In this document: positions 17,773-26,269 of the stretch, piece after piece | Layout of the letters: each line of letters starts with the position of its first letter | Position numbering within the stretch: position 1 is the first letter of the stretch | Source of the DNA: Dyadobacter chenwenxiniae | GTDB lineage: Bacteria; Bacteroidota; Bacteroidia; Cytophagales; Spirosomataceae | Length of the DNA: 64,000 bases | Assembly: GCF_022869785.1 (NCBI RefSeq) | Contig: NZ_CP094997.1 | Span: 992,001-1,056,000, forward strand | Reading direction: 5' to 3' | Translations under genes and position numbers: made by a program | Notes under the pieces: model-generated | Database searches by the model: none | Seen by the model: only the letters and a program-made list of their open reading frames with translations | What the model was told of the DNA's origin: nothing

Positions 17773-18969
17773 ATGCATCATATTATCGCAATAGGGATTT
17801 TTCAGGCGATTGTCGCGGCTGTTCTGCTCTGGAAAGGCAAAGTGCGGACGAGCGCCGACACGCTTTTAATCATGTTCATCGCGTGTATAGCCTGCCATCT
17901 TTCCATCAAATTCGTAATTTACACGTTTGTCAGCGATGAGCAGGTAAGGCAGCAAATGAATACATTCATCGGCTTTTGCTATGCGCCGCTGTTATACTTG
18001 TACGCGCGGAAAGTGAATGATGAAACCTTCATACCCGCTACTTGCTGGTATGTATTTCTGCCATTTTTTGTCGCTGCTATCGTCTATTTTACCACTGCCG
18101 GCGTCATTATGTTTTCTGGGACATCGGGTTACAGGCTTCTCAAATGGTATAATTTGGGCAGTTACTGCGGTATATTGCTTTCGGATATCGGCTACGCAAC
18201 GCTGGCAATCCGGATTATGCGGGGCTTCGGGAAGGAGAAAGTTGTTGAAAAACGCATTGTATTGGCTATTGCATGGTGCTTTCTTGGCATGGTGTGCATT
18301 TCGGGGCCAGTTTACTTTATCAATACATTTTTCGAGGCCAACTTAATGATCCCCGTTCGGATTATTACCTACGCGGCACTGAGCGGGCTTTGTGTAATGA
18401 TCATCTACTATAAGTTTGTTGCCGGAAGCACCCTGGATGCAGCATTACGTATTTTGGAGGCTCCGGCGAAGCATTCAGAACCAGCAGCTGTCCTGACCGA
18501 ACAGGACATATCACATCAAACTGTTCCTTTGGAAACTCCGGAAGTGCACGGCTCAATATCCGAAGTCACAATGTCCAGGCGGGTCACGCTGCCAGAAGAA
18601 AAGCAGAGGGAAATCTGGGAATCGCTGGAATCGCAAATGCGTCAGAGTCTTTTTTTTACAGACTGCGATTTAAACCTGGACAAGCTGGCCAGCCTCACTG
18701 GCATCAACAAATATCACCTTTCGGAAACACTCAACAGCTTCGCCAGAAAGTCATTTTATCAATACATCAACGAATACCGCATTGCCTATGCGCTAAAAGA
18801 AATGGAGTCGATTTCCGCGAGCCAGTCGGAAGATTTCAATTTTCTTTCGCTAGCCTTCAAATCAGGTTTCAAAGCCAAGTCCTCCTTTAACAGATATTTC
18901 AAAGAGATTACAGGCTTTACGCCCTCAGAGCATTTGAGAACACTTCGCCAGCCGAAAATTGCGATTTAA
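17773..18969 (+). CDS. Membrane-bound AraC-family regulator
   Basis: 398 residues. The first ~220 contain about seven hydrophobic segments (for example IIAIGIFQAIVAAVLLW, TLLIMFIACIACHLSI, YVFLPFFVAAIVYF, ICISGPVYFINTF-like) forming a membrane sensor. A variable linker follows, then a C-terminal AraC domain (about 290-395) with LDKLASLTGINKYHLSETLN and FLSLAFKSGFKAKSSFNRYF. This architecture is common in Bacteroidota and is thought to sense a membrane or periplasmic signal. Its divergent position makes it the likely regulator of the TonB receptor-phosphatase operon. Confidence 0.88.
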   Translation: MHHIIAIGIFQAIVAAVLLWKGKVRTSADTLLIMFIACIACHLSIKFVIYTFVSDEQVRQQMNTFIGFCYAPLLYLYARKVNDETFIPATCWYVFLPFFVAAIVYFTTAGVIMFSGTSGYRLLKWYNLGSYCGILLSDIGYATLAIRIMRGFGKEKVVEKRIVLAIAWCFLGMVCISGPVYFINTFFEANLMIPVRIITYAALSGLCVMIIYYKFVAGSTLDAALRILEAPAKHSEPAAVLTEQDISHQTVPLETPEVHGSISEVTMSRRVTLPEEKQREIWESLESQMRQSLFFTDCDLNLDKLASLTGINKYHLSETLNSFARKSFYQYINEYRIAYALKEMESISASQSEDFNFLSLAFKSGFKAKSSFNRYFKEITGFTPSEHLRTLRQPKIAI

Positions 18970-19077
18970 GTACAAACGTTGGTCATTTTACTTCTGCTCA
19001 ATTCGGGCAATGGGCTCAGGTTTTCACGTGACGGACTATTCAGGATCAATGCATTCAATGCGATAATGACAGTGAAT

Positions 19078-20259
19078 TCATCGTTTTTTTTTGAGTATTA
19101 GATATGTTCTAATCGGTTCGGCGGGAACCCGGTAAGCGATCCATAGACTTATGAAGATGCTGGTTGTAAGCATAATTATAAGCATTCCTACACCAAAGTA
19201 AAGTGGAGGGTAAGGACTTTCGGTCATTGTGATATTAAAAATATATTTCAACCCGGACATCAGGCCCACTGAGGTGAAATAAGAGAATAGATATGTTACC
19301 GCAGTGACCGAACAGACCTTCCAAGCTAATTTCCTATTTCGCTGGTTTAACGTTATGGTCATATATTGAGAAGAAAGACTAATCTGTAACAGCATTATCT
19401 TTATTACCCTTTTTACAGATGCTAAAAGCATTAGAAAGAATGTGACTGATGCGGTATATATTGAAAGTATCTCAAAACGCGTAAGAACAGGGTTGAGTAA
19501 AGTTGCTCGTAGTGGTTTAAGAATTATATTTTTCTTGTTTAATAGCAGTTTCTGTTTTTCTACCCTACCTGTTGAAAATGAATTCGAAAGTTCTTCTTGT
19601 GTCAGTTTGGCTGAAACATTAGGCTTTAAAAGAATATAAGTAATTACGCTGATGGCTTCCAAACTTTTGTCAGGGTATGAATCATTTAATTGGACGAGTG
19701 TTGGCATAGAAATAAATGCATCCGTTTTAATTTGAGAATTATCGGGAAGATTTTTTGCTATTGCGGTTACCGTTGCTGCGCAGTCAAAGTCTTCAAGGAA
19801 TACCAACTTCCCCAATGGATTATGATGACCAAATAATTTGACAGCAGCATCCTGAGTTAAAACTATACTGAATGGCCTGTATAAAGCAGTCTTTTTATTT
19901 CCGCTAACAAGCGGTAGATCGAAAATTTCAAGTATCGAAGCGTCAGCAAATAATCCGTTTGCGGAAAGAAGCGAGTTCCCTTTCATTCGGACTTGGCTGT
20001 AAGCGAGTCGGGCTGTTTGCGCAACAAACTTGGAATCTGACTTAATTGTTGAAGCGGTTGTCCCCGACGAAATGCTCGTGGTGGTCGTTTCGTAAGGAGT
20101 GGAGAGCTTAGTAGTAACAATGTAAATACGGTCGGACTTAGCGTGAAAGCGGTCGTAATCAAAATGAAATTTTAAATACATTGCCGATAGCATACAAAGT
20201 GACGCCGTTGCATATAAAAAATATATGCGGGTTCTAACCTCCCTGTTTAAATCAATCAT
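19078..20259 (-). CDS. Half-length MacB/FtsX-like ABC permease
   Basis: 393 residues. One N-terminal membrane segment is followed by FDYDRFHAKSDRIYIVTTKL, the start of the MacB-like periplasmic domain of Bacteroidota FtsX-type permeases, then ASILEIFDLPLVSGN, FSIVLTQDAAVKLFG and NPLGKLVF. The C-terminus has three hydrophobic segments (about 270-290, 320-340, 355-378). Normal family members are about 800 residues with two such halves; this protein is one half only. It ends in RTYLILKKKR with no decay visible in the remaining part. No ATPase gene lies next to it. It may be an orphan half-transporter or a truncated copy. Confidence 0.75.
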   Translation of the reverse strand: MIDLNREVRTRIYFLYATASLCMLSAMYLKFHFDYDRFHAKSDRIYIVTTKLSTPYETTTTSISSGTTASTIKSDSKFVAQTARLAYSQVRMKGNSLLSANGLFADASILEIFDLPLVSGNKKTALYRPFSIVLTQDAAVKLFGHHNPLGKLVFLEDFDCAATVTAIAKNLPDNSQIKTDAFISMPTLVQLNDSYPDKSLEAISVITYILLKPNVSAKLTQEELSNSFSTGRVEKQKLLLNKKNIILKPLRATLLNPVLTRFEILSIYTASVTFFLMLLASVKRVIKIMLLQISLSSQYMTITLNQRNRKLAWKVCSVTAVTYLFSYFTSVGLMSGLKYIFNITMTESPYPPLYFGVGMLIIMLTTSIFISLWIAYRVPAEPIRTYLILKKKR

Positions 20260-20556
20260 TTGTGAGCAAAAATATGTGCATTGCAGAAGTATGGATATGC
20301 AGGCACGAGGTTGTATATCGGTTCATGAGACATCGTGGCCGCATTCCCTTGGATATACCCCATTATTTTGCTGAAGGTTGGGTTAATTGTTTTGTGTCAC
20401 ACTTAAATATATTAGTCTGATTATGTAAATTCCTTAAATTGAACCGCTTAGACATTGGTTCCGCCATTTTGATTCTCAAAACTGTTTTGGTGTCGACGAA
20501 CAATGCGATAGAATCTCTTCGCTCGGACTGATGCGCTGATAAAAGCCCTCTTTGCG
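20260..20556. other. About 300-bp intergenic region without recognisable features
   Basis: It lies between two minus-strand genes. I see no credible small gene, hairpin with T-run or gene remnant here. It presumably holds the promoter for the half-permease. Confidence 0.4.
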
Positions 20557-21768
20557 CTACTTATGCTTCACGACACCAGACACGGTCACCGATATTCCAA
20601 CCTGATAAGGCCTGTAACGCCACCCCATTGACTTGATTTTAAGGTCATTGAGGCCAACCTCCACAGTGGGGCCAACCGAGATTTGAAATGGCGCCCGCAA
20701 GTGCAGCTTACGGGCGAAACTGGCATTTACCATGGCCAGTCCCTGGTCATTCGATAGTGACCGTGTGTATTCCAGACCGGTGGTTGCAATGTAAGGTCCG
20801 AGGGACCGGGCGTGGAAATCAAACTGACGGGCGATTCCCAATCCGATGAAGTGCAGGTCTTGACGGATTTCATTTGTGGATGTGTTCTGGCGTATGATCT
20901 TGTACTGGTCGGGGCCGGTTTGCTCCATTTCTATTTTCGGCCCGCCAATGTCAAAACGTGTTTGATATTGCAGAAAGGTGTAAGCAGCCGATCCTTTGAA
21001 GCCCCAGCGCTCAACTCCGGCTGCAAGCTTGATGCCTTTCGACTGCATAGATGACAGCCCTGCAAACCGTATGTTTTCAATGACCATCTCCGCGTTCGAG
21101 CGCACGTAAAGCATCTGGAAATTCTGGGAGGGCGTAACAGAAAAAAACCATCCGGTTGCATTTTTTTTCTGGACGGGGGCCAGTGTATTCGAATCCGGGA
21201 CGATTTCAGGCCAGACTGGTAAACTGGTTTCCAATGGTTTCGGAGGATTAGTAGGCAGGCTCGCCAGCAAAGTCTGTGGAAATGTCGCCTGAAGACCGGC
21301 GGTTGCAGTCTCCGATTCAGATTCCGTTTCCGCTTTCAATTGCTGTTTCTGTTTCTTGACCATTTCAGCTTTTGAAGTAGCGGTGCGGACTTGCCGGATA
21401 GGGAAGACAGTGACAACTTTAACGGCCGGGGCCGACGCTCTGACCGGCATGGCCTCGTCGTTCGTGGCTTTTTTTGTCGACGACATGCCCATTTTTTTGA
21501 TAGGAGCTGAATGTTGGGAGGCTGTTGCTTTTCCATGCGAAGTTGCCACCGCAATCTCATTCTTATCAGCCTTAACAAAGTATAAGGCCAGCAGCAACGC
21601 CAACAACAAGCCTAATGCGGCTTGAAAGAGACGTTTGCCGTTATTCGGTAGCCCGGCAAAGACCCGTTTTCGGAGTGATGGCCGTGGGCTTAACTCAAAC
21701 TGGTCGAAGGACTCTTTCAGCCAGTCGCCTAATGGTTCCTTAAAGTTTTCCTCGTTCGATCCGTTCAT
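20557..21768 (-). CDS. Anti-sigma-like membrane protein fused to outer-membrane beta-barrel-like domain
   Basis: About 403 residues from the ATG at 21766-21768 (an earlier in-frame TTG is unnecessary). The N-terminal ~45 residues (LGDWLKESFDQFELSPRPSLRKRVF) resemble the cytoplasmic part of Bacteroidota anti-sigma-type proteins. A membrane helix follows (about 52-68), then a low-complexity K/A/T-rich linker, then a beta-rich C-terminal domain (about 205-403) that looks like a PorT-type outer-membrane barrel (FSVTPSQNFQMLYV, LHFIGLGIARQFDFH, ISVGPTVEVGLNDLKIKSMG). It overlaps the 3' end of the ECF sigma gene by 29 nt and is cotranscribed with it. It would be able to link sigma control to the envelope. 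Confidence 0.7.
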   Translation of the reverse strand: MNGSNEENFKEPLGDWLKESFDQFELSPRPSLRKRVFAGLPNNGKRLFQAALGLLLALLLALYFVKADKNEIAVATSHGKATASQHSAPIKKMGMSSTKKATNDEAMPVRASAPAVKVVTVFPIRQVRTATSKAEMVKKQKQQLKAETESESETATAGLQATFPQTLLASLPTNPPKPLETSLPVWPEIVPDSNTLAPVQKKNATGWFFSVTPSQNFQMLYVRSNAEMVIENIRFAGLSSMQSKGIKLAAGVERWGFKGSAAYTFLQYQTRFDIGGPKIEMEQTGPDQYKIIRQNTSTNEIRQDLHFIGLGIARQFDFHARSLGPYIATTGLEYTRSLSNDQGLAMVNASFARKLHLRAPFQISVGPTVEVGLNDLKIKSMGWRYRPYQVGISVTVSGVVKHK

Positions 21769-22336
21769 TTTCAATGATCCCTATTTCCTGTAATTTTTTC
21801 ATTAAAAGCTTTTTACCCCTCATTAGCTGCGACTTTGAGGTAGAGGGCTCTATACCCAGCATTTCCACGATCTCGGTGTGGTTATAGCCATCGATCAGGT
21901 ACAGATTGATAACAGTCCGGTAACCGTTGGGCAGTTCGCTGAGCACTTTTAGCACCAATTCAATATCGACATGCGCCCATGAGGTGAATTCAACTGAATC
22001 CCAGTCCTGTACATTCAGGTCAATGGGAGTGCTCATGAGCTCCTTTTTGGTTGTTCTCTCATAATAGCTCAGCGCGGTACGGATGATGATTGATTTCACC
22101 CATCCGTCGGCCGACTCTGGCGTTTTGAGGTCGTCAATTTTTGTAAAAACTTTAATAAACGCCTCCTGGAATATATCTTCCGCTTCTGAAAGCGTACGTG
22201 CATACCTGCGGCAAACGCCGAGCATTTTGCGCTGGTAGCGGTCATAGAATGCATTCTGTGCCTTCCGCTCGCGCCGCTGGCAACCTTCAACGAGTTCTGT
22301 CAGGGAGTTGTATCGTCTTTTAGAAAAAAGCATCAA
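21740..22336 (-). CDS. ECF-type RNA polymerase sigma factor
   Basis: 198 residues. Region 2 (QNAFYDRYQRKMLGVCRRYARTLSEAEDIFQEAFIKVFTKI) and region 4 (LPNGYRTVINLYLIDGYNHTEIVEMLGIEPSTSKSQLMRGKKLLMKKL) are both complete and typical of sigma-70-family ECF factors. It is the first gene of a two-gene unit with the anti-sigma-like protein, whose start codon lies inside its last codons. This overlap suggests translational coupling to fix the ratio of sigma to anti-sigma. Confidence 0.93.
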   Translation of the reverse strand: MMLFSKRRYNSLTELVEGCQRRERKAQNAFYDRYQRKMLGVCRRYARTLSEAEDIFQEAFIKVFTKIDDLKTPESADGWVKSIIIRTALSYYERTTKKELMSTPIDLNVQDWDSVEFTSWAHVDIELVLKVLSELPNGYRTVINLYLIDGYNHTEIVEMLGIEPSTSKSQLMRGKKLLMKKLQEIGIIENERIERGKL

Positions 22337-22378
22337 TGGGAATCAGTTAGGAGGAACGGTTATTCCTATTGAGCATTG

Positions 22379-23287
22379 CTAAAATTGATAGGCGGTATAA
22401 TCATGATAGATCAGGTCCCCATTGTCATTGAAATAAAGGTAAAAGATTTGTCCAATTTCAGTGTCTTTTCGTATGCTGATCTGATAACCCGATGATCCCT
22501 CCGCTGAAAACCGGATTGCAGTTTCGAATACGAAGCCGTCCATTTCCGGCGAAGCATTGATGTAGTTGAATACAAATGCTGGCAGATCTTCTTGCTTGAT
22601 CACCGATCCATGCAGTACGTATACCGGGTTTTCGTTCTGGTCGAAAATGTATGTCCCGTTCTTGTTTATAAAGGTCCTGCGGCCATCCCGGGCGTAGGAA
22701 ACCCACATGCCCGAGGGCTCCACCAGGCCCATTCGTTTTAAGTAGCTGCCGATCTTTGGCGATACATCCACAGGTTTGTCTACGTAATAGGCCAGGGATG
22801 ACTGCGTCCCCATATTAAGGGCAAACTTTACGTTGTTCGCCCCGTTGGTGATCACCTTAATCGTGCGTTCCATGCCCTTCCATTGGTAGTCAAATGCAAC
22901 TCGTGGCCAGTCCTCACCGGCGACAGGGTCAGGCTGGATTTCCCAGGTCTCACTGGCTATGGTCCCGCCACGGATAGCGAGCTTGTCCAGGAATTGCGCC
23001 AGCGGCCCGGGAAGTTGGTTGCTCAGGAAGCGTGCATTCGCCAAAACCGCCTGCGTATCAACGACAGCTTTGTATTGCCGGGCATTGCTTTCGAAATCCA
23101 CAGACCAGATTTTCTCAGGCGTCAGCGGTGCGAAGACCAGGCTGGTCGATTCCGGAAATTGTTTTTTCACGGCCTGAAATGCCTTTTTTGGAACATTATC
23201 AGATTGTGGGTTCAATTCTTTTGCACGGTTGCAGCCCAGCTGGGTCATTACCAGGCAGAGCAAAAAACAAGATATCCTTTTTCTCAT
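22379..23287 (-). CDS. PepSY-like lipoprotein
   Basis: About 302 residues from the ATG at 23285-23287 (a second ATG at 23296 is equally possible). Lipoprotein signal: LCLVMTQLGCNRAKE. The segments KKAFQAVKKQFPESTSLVFAP and WSVDFESNARQYKAVVDTQ, and again VIKQEDLPAFVFNYINASPE and later, resemble the PepSY-like domain family (PF11396), periplasmic modules of unknown ligand. The gene is upstream of the sigma unit on the same strand with 42 nt between them, so it may be read through into it. The function is otherwise unknown. Confidence 0.65.
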   Translation of the reverse strand: MRKRISCFLLCLVMTQLGCNRAKELNPQSDNVPKKAFQAVKKQFPESTSLVFAPLTPEKIWSVDFESNARQYKAVVDTQAVLANARFLSNQLPGPLAQFLDKLAIRGGTIASETWEIQPDPVAGEDWPRVAFDYQWKGMERTIKVITNGANNVKFALNMGTQSSLAYYVDKPVDVSPKIGSYLKRMGLVEPSGMWVSYARDGRRTFINKNGTYIFDQNENPVYVLHGSVIKQEDLPAFVFNYINASPEMDGFVFETAIRFSAEGSSGYQISIRKDTEIGQIFYLYFNDNGDLIYHDYTAYQF

Positions 23288-23521
23288 GGTCGTCATCGGG
23301 AGTTTATACAATTCATTAGACCCGAAACATGCAGCGCCGGGATGCATGAAGATTAAATTTTTTAAGTATCAGCATTTATCAATGATCAGACTTTTAAGAA
23401 CTTTCATGCTGATAGACGGAAGCATGATCCTGTGCGATTATCAGAATTTAAAACCGATTGTATAAATCCTTGATCTTCGCATCTCAAAACCTTACATTAG
23501 GGCAGTTATAATGGAGAATTT

Positions 23522-24259
23522 ATGAGAAAACAGAACAGTAACCCCTTTATTCTTGCTCTTAAAGCCCGTAATCTTACCGTCGAAATCCATCATCATTCCG
23601 CATATCAGATCGTCTTATCCAATGATACCCCATTTAATACGACGATTAGCGGGACACTTTATGAGCGTATCCACGGTTTTTTGATTAAACCGCATGTTCC
23701 GCATTTTTGTGTTGCCGAAAAAGGAACATTGAATGTGCTGAATATAGAACCTTATTCGAATGTTGGTTTAGAACTGGCAGGCAGATTCAAAGAGAACCAG
23801 GATTATATCATTTTTGACTCACCATCTGAAACAAATTCGTTCTTTCAAACGCCGGAAGATAGTTTGGATGCGGGCAAGATCGTTGATGCCATGCTCACTA
23901 AATTGACTTCCATCGACTATGACGAAAGGGTTACCAAAATAGTTGAATGTATCAAGGCTAACTATTCTGAGCAGAATATAACCCCCCAAACATTCGCCGA
24001 TATCGTTTTTCTTTCCCCATCCCGTTTGGCCTCGCTCTTCAAAAAACAAACCGGGAGCAGCTTATCCAAGTATCTGCTCTGGACACGGTTACGCCAGGCC
24101 ATCTACATTACACTTTCCGATAAGGACAGAAGCCTTACCGACATTGCCTACGACACGGGCTTTTACGATCTTCCGCAACTCAATAAGTATATGTACGAAA
24201 TGTTTGGAATGCCTCCCAAGGCCTTAAAGCATAATAGTGACCTGATTGAGATTTACTAG
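23522..24259 (+). CDS. AraC-family regulator, probable activator of the redox island
   Basis: 245 residues: N-terminal cupin-like sensor (about 15-110: VEIHHHSAYQIVLSNDTPF, GFLIKPHVPHFC) and C-terminal AraC domain with ITPQTFADIVFLSPSRLASLFKKQTG and SLTDIAYDTGFYDLPQLNKYMYEMFGMPP. It lies directly upstream of the first of three transcription units that share a common promoter box, so it is the best local candidate for their regulator. This link is inferred from position only. No copy of the box lies before this gene itself. Confidence 0.88.
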   Translation: MRKQNSNPFILALKARNLTVEIHHHSAYQIVLSNDTPFNTTISGTLYERIHGFLIKPHVPHFCVAEKGTLNVLNIEPYSNVGLELAGRFKENQDYIIFDSPSETNSFFQTPEDSLDAGKIVDAMLTKLTSIDYDERVTKIVECIKANYSEQNITPQTFADIVFLSPSRLASLFKKQTGSSLSKYLLWTRLRQAIYITLSDKDRSLTDIAYDTGFYDLPQLNKYMYEMFGMPPKALKHNSDLIEIY

Positions 24260-24320
24260 TCCTGCTTTTCCTCTATACATTCTAGTACGAAAGACACTTT
24301 ATCAAGACACCTTGCGCAGA

Positions 24321-24366
24321 ACAGTGATCTGGTACAAGTTCGACAACGTGCCTGGATGCAACTTTG
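24321..24366 (+). promoter_or_regulatory. Shared promoter box, copy 1 (upstream of quinone-oxidoreductase-like gene)
   Basis: Box ACAGTGATCTGGTACAAGTT at 24321-24340, then a 22-nt spacer, then TTTG at 24363-24366 in an ACTTTG context, as expected for a -7-like element. The box ends exactly where a -33 element should lie. Copies 2 and 3 match it in 17 to 19 of 20 positions and have the same spacer. Confidence 0.7.
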
Positions 24367-24390
24367 TGATATCATTTAAACATGCATATC

Positions 24391-25335
24391 ATGAAAGCAA
24401 TCGTATATCAAGAGTTTGGAACCGCAGACGTGTTGCAAACCGTAGAACAGCCAAAACCAACTATTAAGGAAGATCAGGTGCTGGTTAAAGTAAAGGCATT
24501 TTCCATCAATCCGATGGATTGGAAAATCCGAAAAGGGGAAATGACATTGATGTCCGGCTCGAAATTCCCAAAGTACACAGGCGCTGATTTCGCTGGCATC
24601 GTTGAAGATATCGGGTATTCTGTAAGTGGCATTGTAGTAGGCGATGAGGTTTTCGGCGTGGTAAAAAATATGATGAAAGAAGGTGTTTCGGCCGAATATG
24701 TTGCTGTTACGTCCTCGCTGATCTGGAAAAAACCTGCTGATATCAGCTTTGCCCAGGCAGCTTCTATTCCCGTGGTAGGCACGGCAGCGGTTACCGCATT
24801 GGAGAAAATGGGTAACATCAACGCGCAAACAAACATTTTGGTTAATGGAGCGACCGGAGGTTTTGGTATGTTTTTACTCCAATTGTTAAAACAAAAAGGC
24901 GCTAACATAACAGCCGTTACCAGCAGCAAGGGAACAGAGTTTGCAAAAAAATGGGGAGCGAGCTCCGTAATAGATTATGCAAAAGAAGACGTGCTTTCCC
25001 GGAAAGCCGCTTACGATATCGTCATTGATCTGTCAGGCAAAATGGGCTACGACAATGCCAAACAAATCATGAAGTCGAAAGCCCTTTTCTTAAACCCCAC
25101 GCCCAAGCCAATCGAAATTCCATTATCGTTTATCAAAAACTTATTTACGTCCCAAAAGCACATTATCGTGCTTGCCAGCCCATCTGATAAATACACAGAT
25201 GTTTTGCTTGATGCGGTGAGAAATGGGGTAGATATTGAAGTCAACAAAATATTTCCATTTGCCGACTACACGGAGGCGTATCAATATGCTGAGCAAGGCG
25301 GCTACATTGGAAAAGTTGTAGTAGAAGTCAACTAA
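24391..25335 (+). CDS. NADP-dependent quinone-oxidoreductase-like dehydrogenase (MDR superfamily)
   Basis: 315 residues from the ATG at 24391 (MKAIVYQEFG, the usual family start; an ATG at 24382 would leave almost no leader after the promoter box). GroES-like domain with MDWKIRKGEM, GADFAGIVEDIG and GDEVFG, then a Rossmann domain with NILVNGATGGFGMFLLQLLKQKG. The Cys/His zinc ligands of alcohol dehydrogenases are absent, which fits zinc-free quinone or enone reductases. It probably reduces quinones or alpha,beta-unsaturated carbonyls with NADPH in the cytoplasm. The pirin gene follows after 77 nt. Confidence 0.88.
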   Translation: MKAIVYQEFGTADVLQTVEQPKPTIKEDQVLVKVKAFSINPMDWKIRKGEMTLMSGSKFPKYTGADFAGIVEDIGYSVSGIVVGDEVFGVVKNMMKEGVSAEYVAVTSSLIWKKPADISFAQAASIPVVGTAAVTALEKMGNINAQTNILVNGATGGFGMFLLQLLKQKGANITAVTSSKGTEFAKKWGASSVIDYAKEDVLSRKAAYDIVIDLSGKMGYDNAKQIMKSKALFLNPTPKPIEIPLSFIKNLFTSQKHIIVLASPSDKYTDVLLDAVRNGVDIEVNKIFPFADYTEAYQYAEQGGYIGKVVVEVN

Positions 25336-25412
25336 AAGCGCTGCAAAACACTGCCTGGGGATGCTCAGGCTATTTCTTAAATACTTTCAATAACAGTTAA
25401 TTATCAGAAATC

Positions 25413-26165
25413 ATGTTTACAAAAATAGATAATACCATCAAATATGGTAAACAGCATGGCGGCTTCGGGATACAGATTTTGTACCCCGGACTCATCCGTC
25501 CTCAGTTAGCCGACAGTGGATTTTCCACGATAGGAAGGATTGATCATGCGCGGATTAATCCAGGAACCCTCATTCCAATGCATCCGCACAAGGATGATGA
25601 AATTCTCACTTACCTGCGAAGTGGCAACGTGAAGCACCTTGACTCAGAAGGCCACACAGACATCATCTCCAATCATAGGTTGATGATGATGAATGCGGGA
25701 TTAAGGTTTTCTCATGAGGAAAAGGTGTTAGAAGAAGGGGGCACCTTAGAGGGGCTGCAAATCTTCATCAGGCCGGAAACCGCCGGTCTTCCTCCCAAGG
25801 TTCAATTTTCTCAATTGCTAGATGCGTATAGTGTAAACCGTTGGAGAAAAATAGCAGGCAAAGGCAATGATTACCCGCTTCAAATAAGAAGTAATACATG
25901 GCTGATGGACCTTCGGCTGGAAAGGGGACAGGAAATTGTGCTTCCCGATGCACCGTCTGAAAATAGTGCCTTCCTGTTTTATGTATTTGACGGAAAAATA
26001 AATGTAAGTGAAACCATTACCCTGACCGCTGGCGAAAGTGTATTAATTGAAATGGAAGATCCAAGCTTCCGGGCAGTTGAAACAAGTGATGTTGTACTGT
26101 TCATTACACAGACAAACGCAGCTCATTTTGATGGTGGAATGTATAGCGGCAATCTCCACCGATAA
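25413..26165 (+). CDS. Pirin-family bicupin protein
   Basis: 250 residues in two cupin domains. The first holds the pirin metal motif with MHPHKDDEILTYLRSGNVKHLDSEG. The second, about 140-240, has AFLFYVFDGKINVSETITL. Bacterial pirins such as YhaK are linked to oxidative stress, and some have quercetinase-like activity; no catalytic proof is possible here. It is downstream of the dehydrogenase on the same strand without its own copy of the promoter box, so it is likely the second gene of that unit. A second, different pirin lies at 32.3-33.0 kb. Confidence 0.85.
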   Translation: MFTKIDNTIKYGKQHGGFGIQILYPGLIRPQLADSGFSTIGRIDHARINPGTLIPMHPHKDDEILTYLRSGNVKHLDSEGHTDIISNHRLMMMNAGLRFSHEEKVLEEGGTLEGLQIFIRPETAGLPPKVQFSQLLDAYSVNRWRKIAGKGNDYPLQIRSNTWLMDLRLERGQEIVLPDAPSENSAFLFYVFDGKINVSETITLTAGESVLIEMEDPSFRAVETSDVVLFITQTNAAHFDGGMYSGNLHR

Positions 26166-26185
26166 CGGCCGTAATCAAAACCAGA

Positions 26186-26231
26186 ACAGTGATCTGATAC
26201 AAGTTTTACTTCCCGGATCACAAGACCTTTG
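26186..26231 (+). promoter_or_regulatory. Shared promoter box, copy 2 (upstream of NmrA-type gene)
   Basis: Box ACAGTGATCTGATACAAGTT at 26186-26205, 22-nt spacer, TTTG at 26228-26231 (CCTTTGCAT context). The ATG follows about 38 nt later. It begins 20 nt after the pirin stop codon. Confidence 0.7.
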
Positions 26232-26269
26232 CATAGTAATTAATCAACAGAAATTTAGCAATAGAAAAA

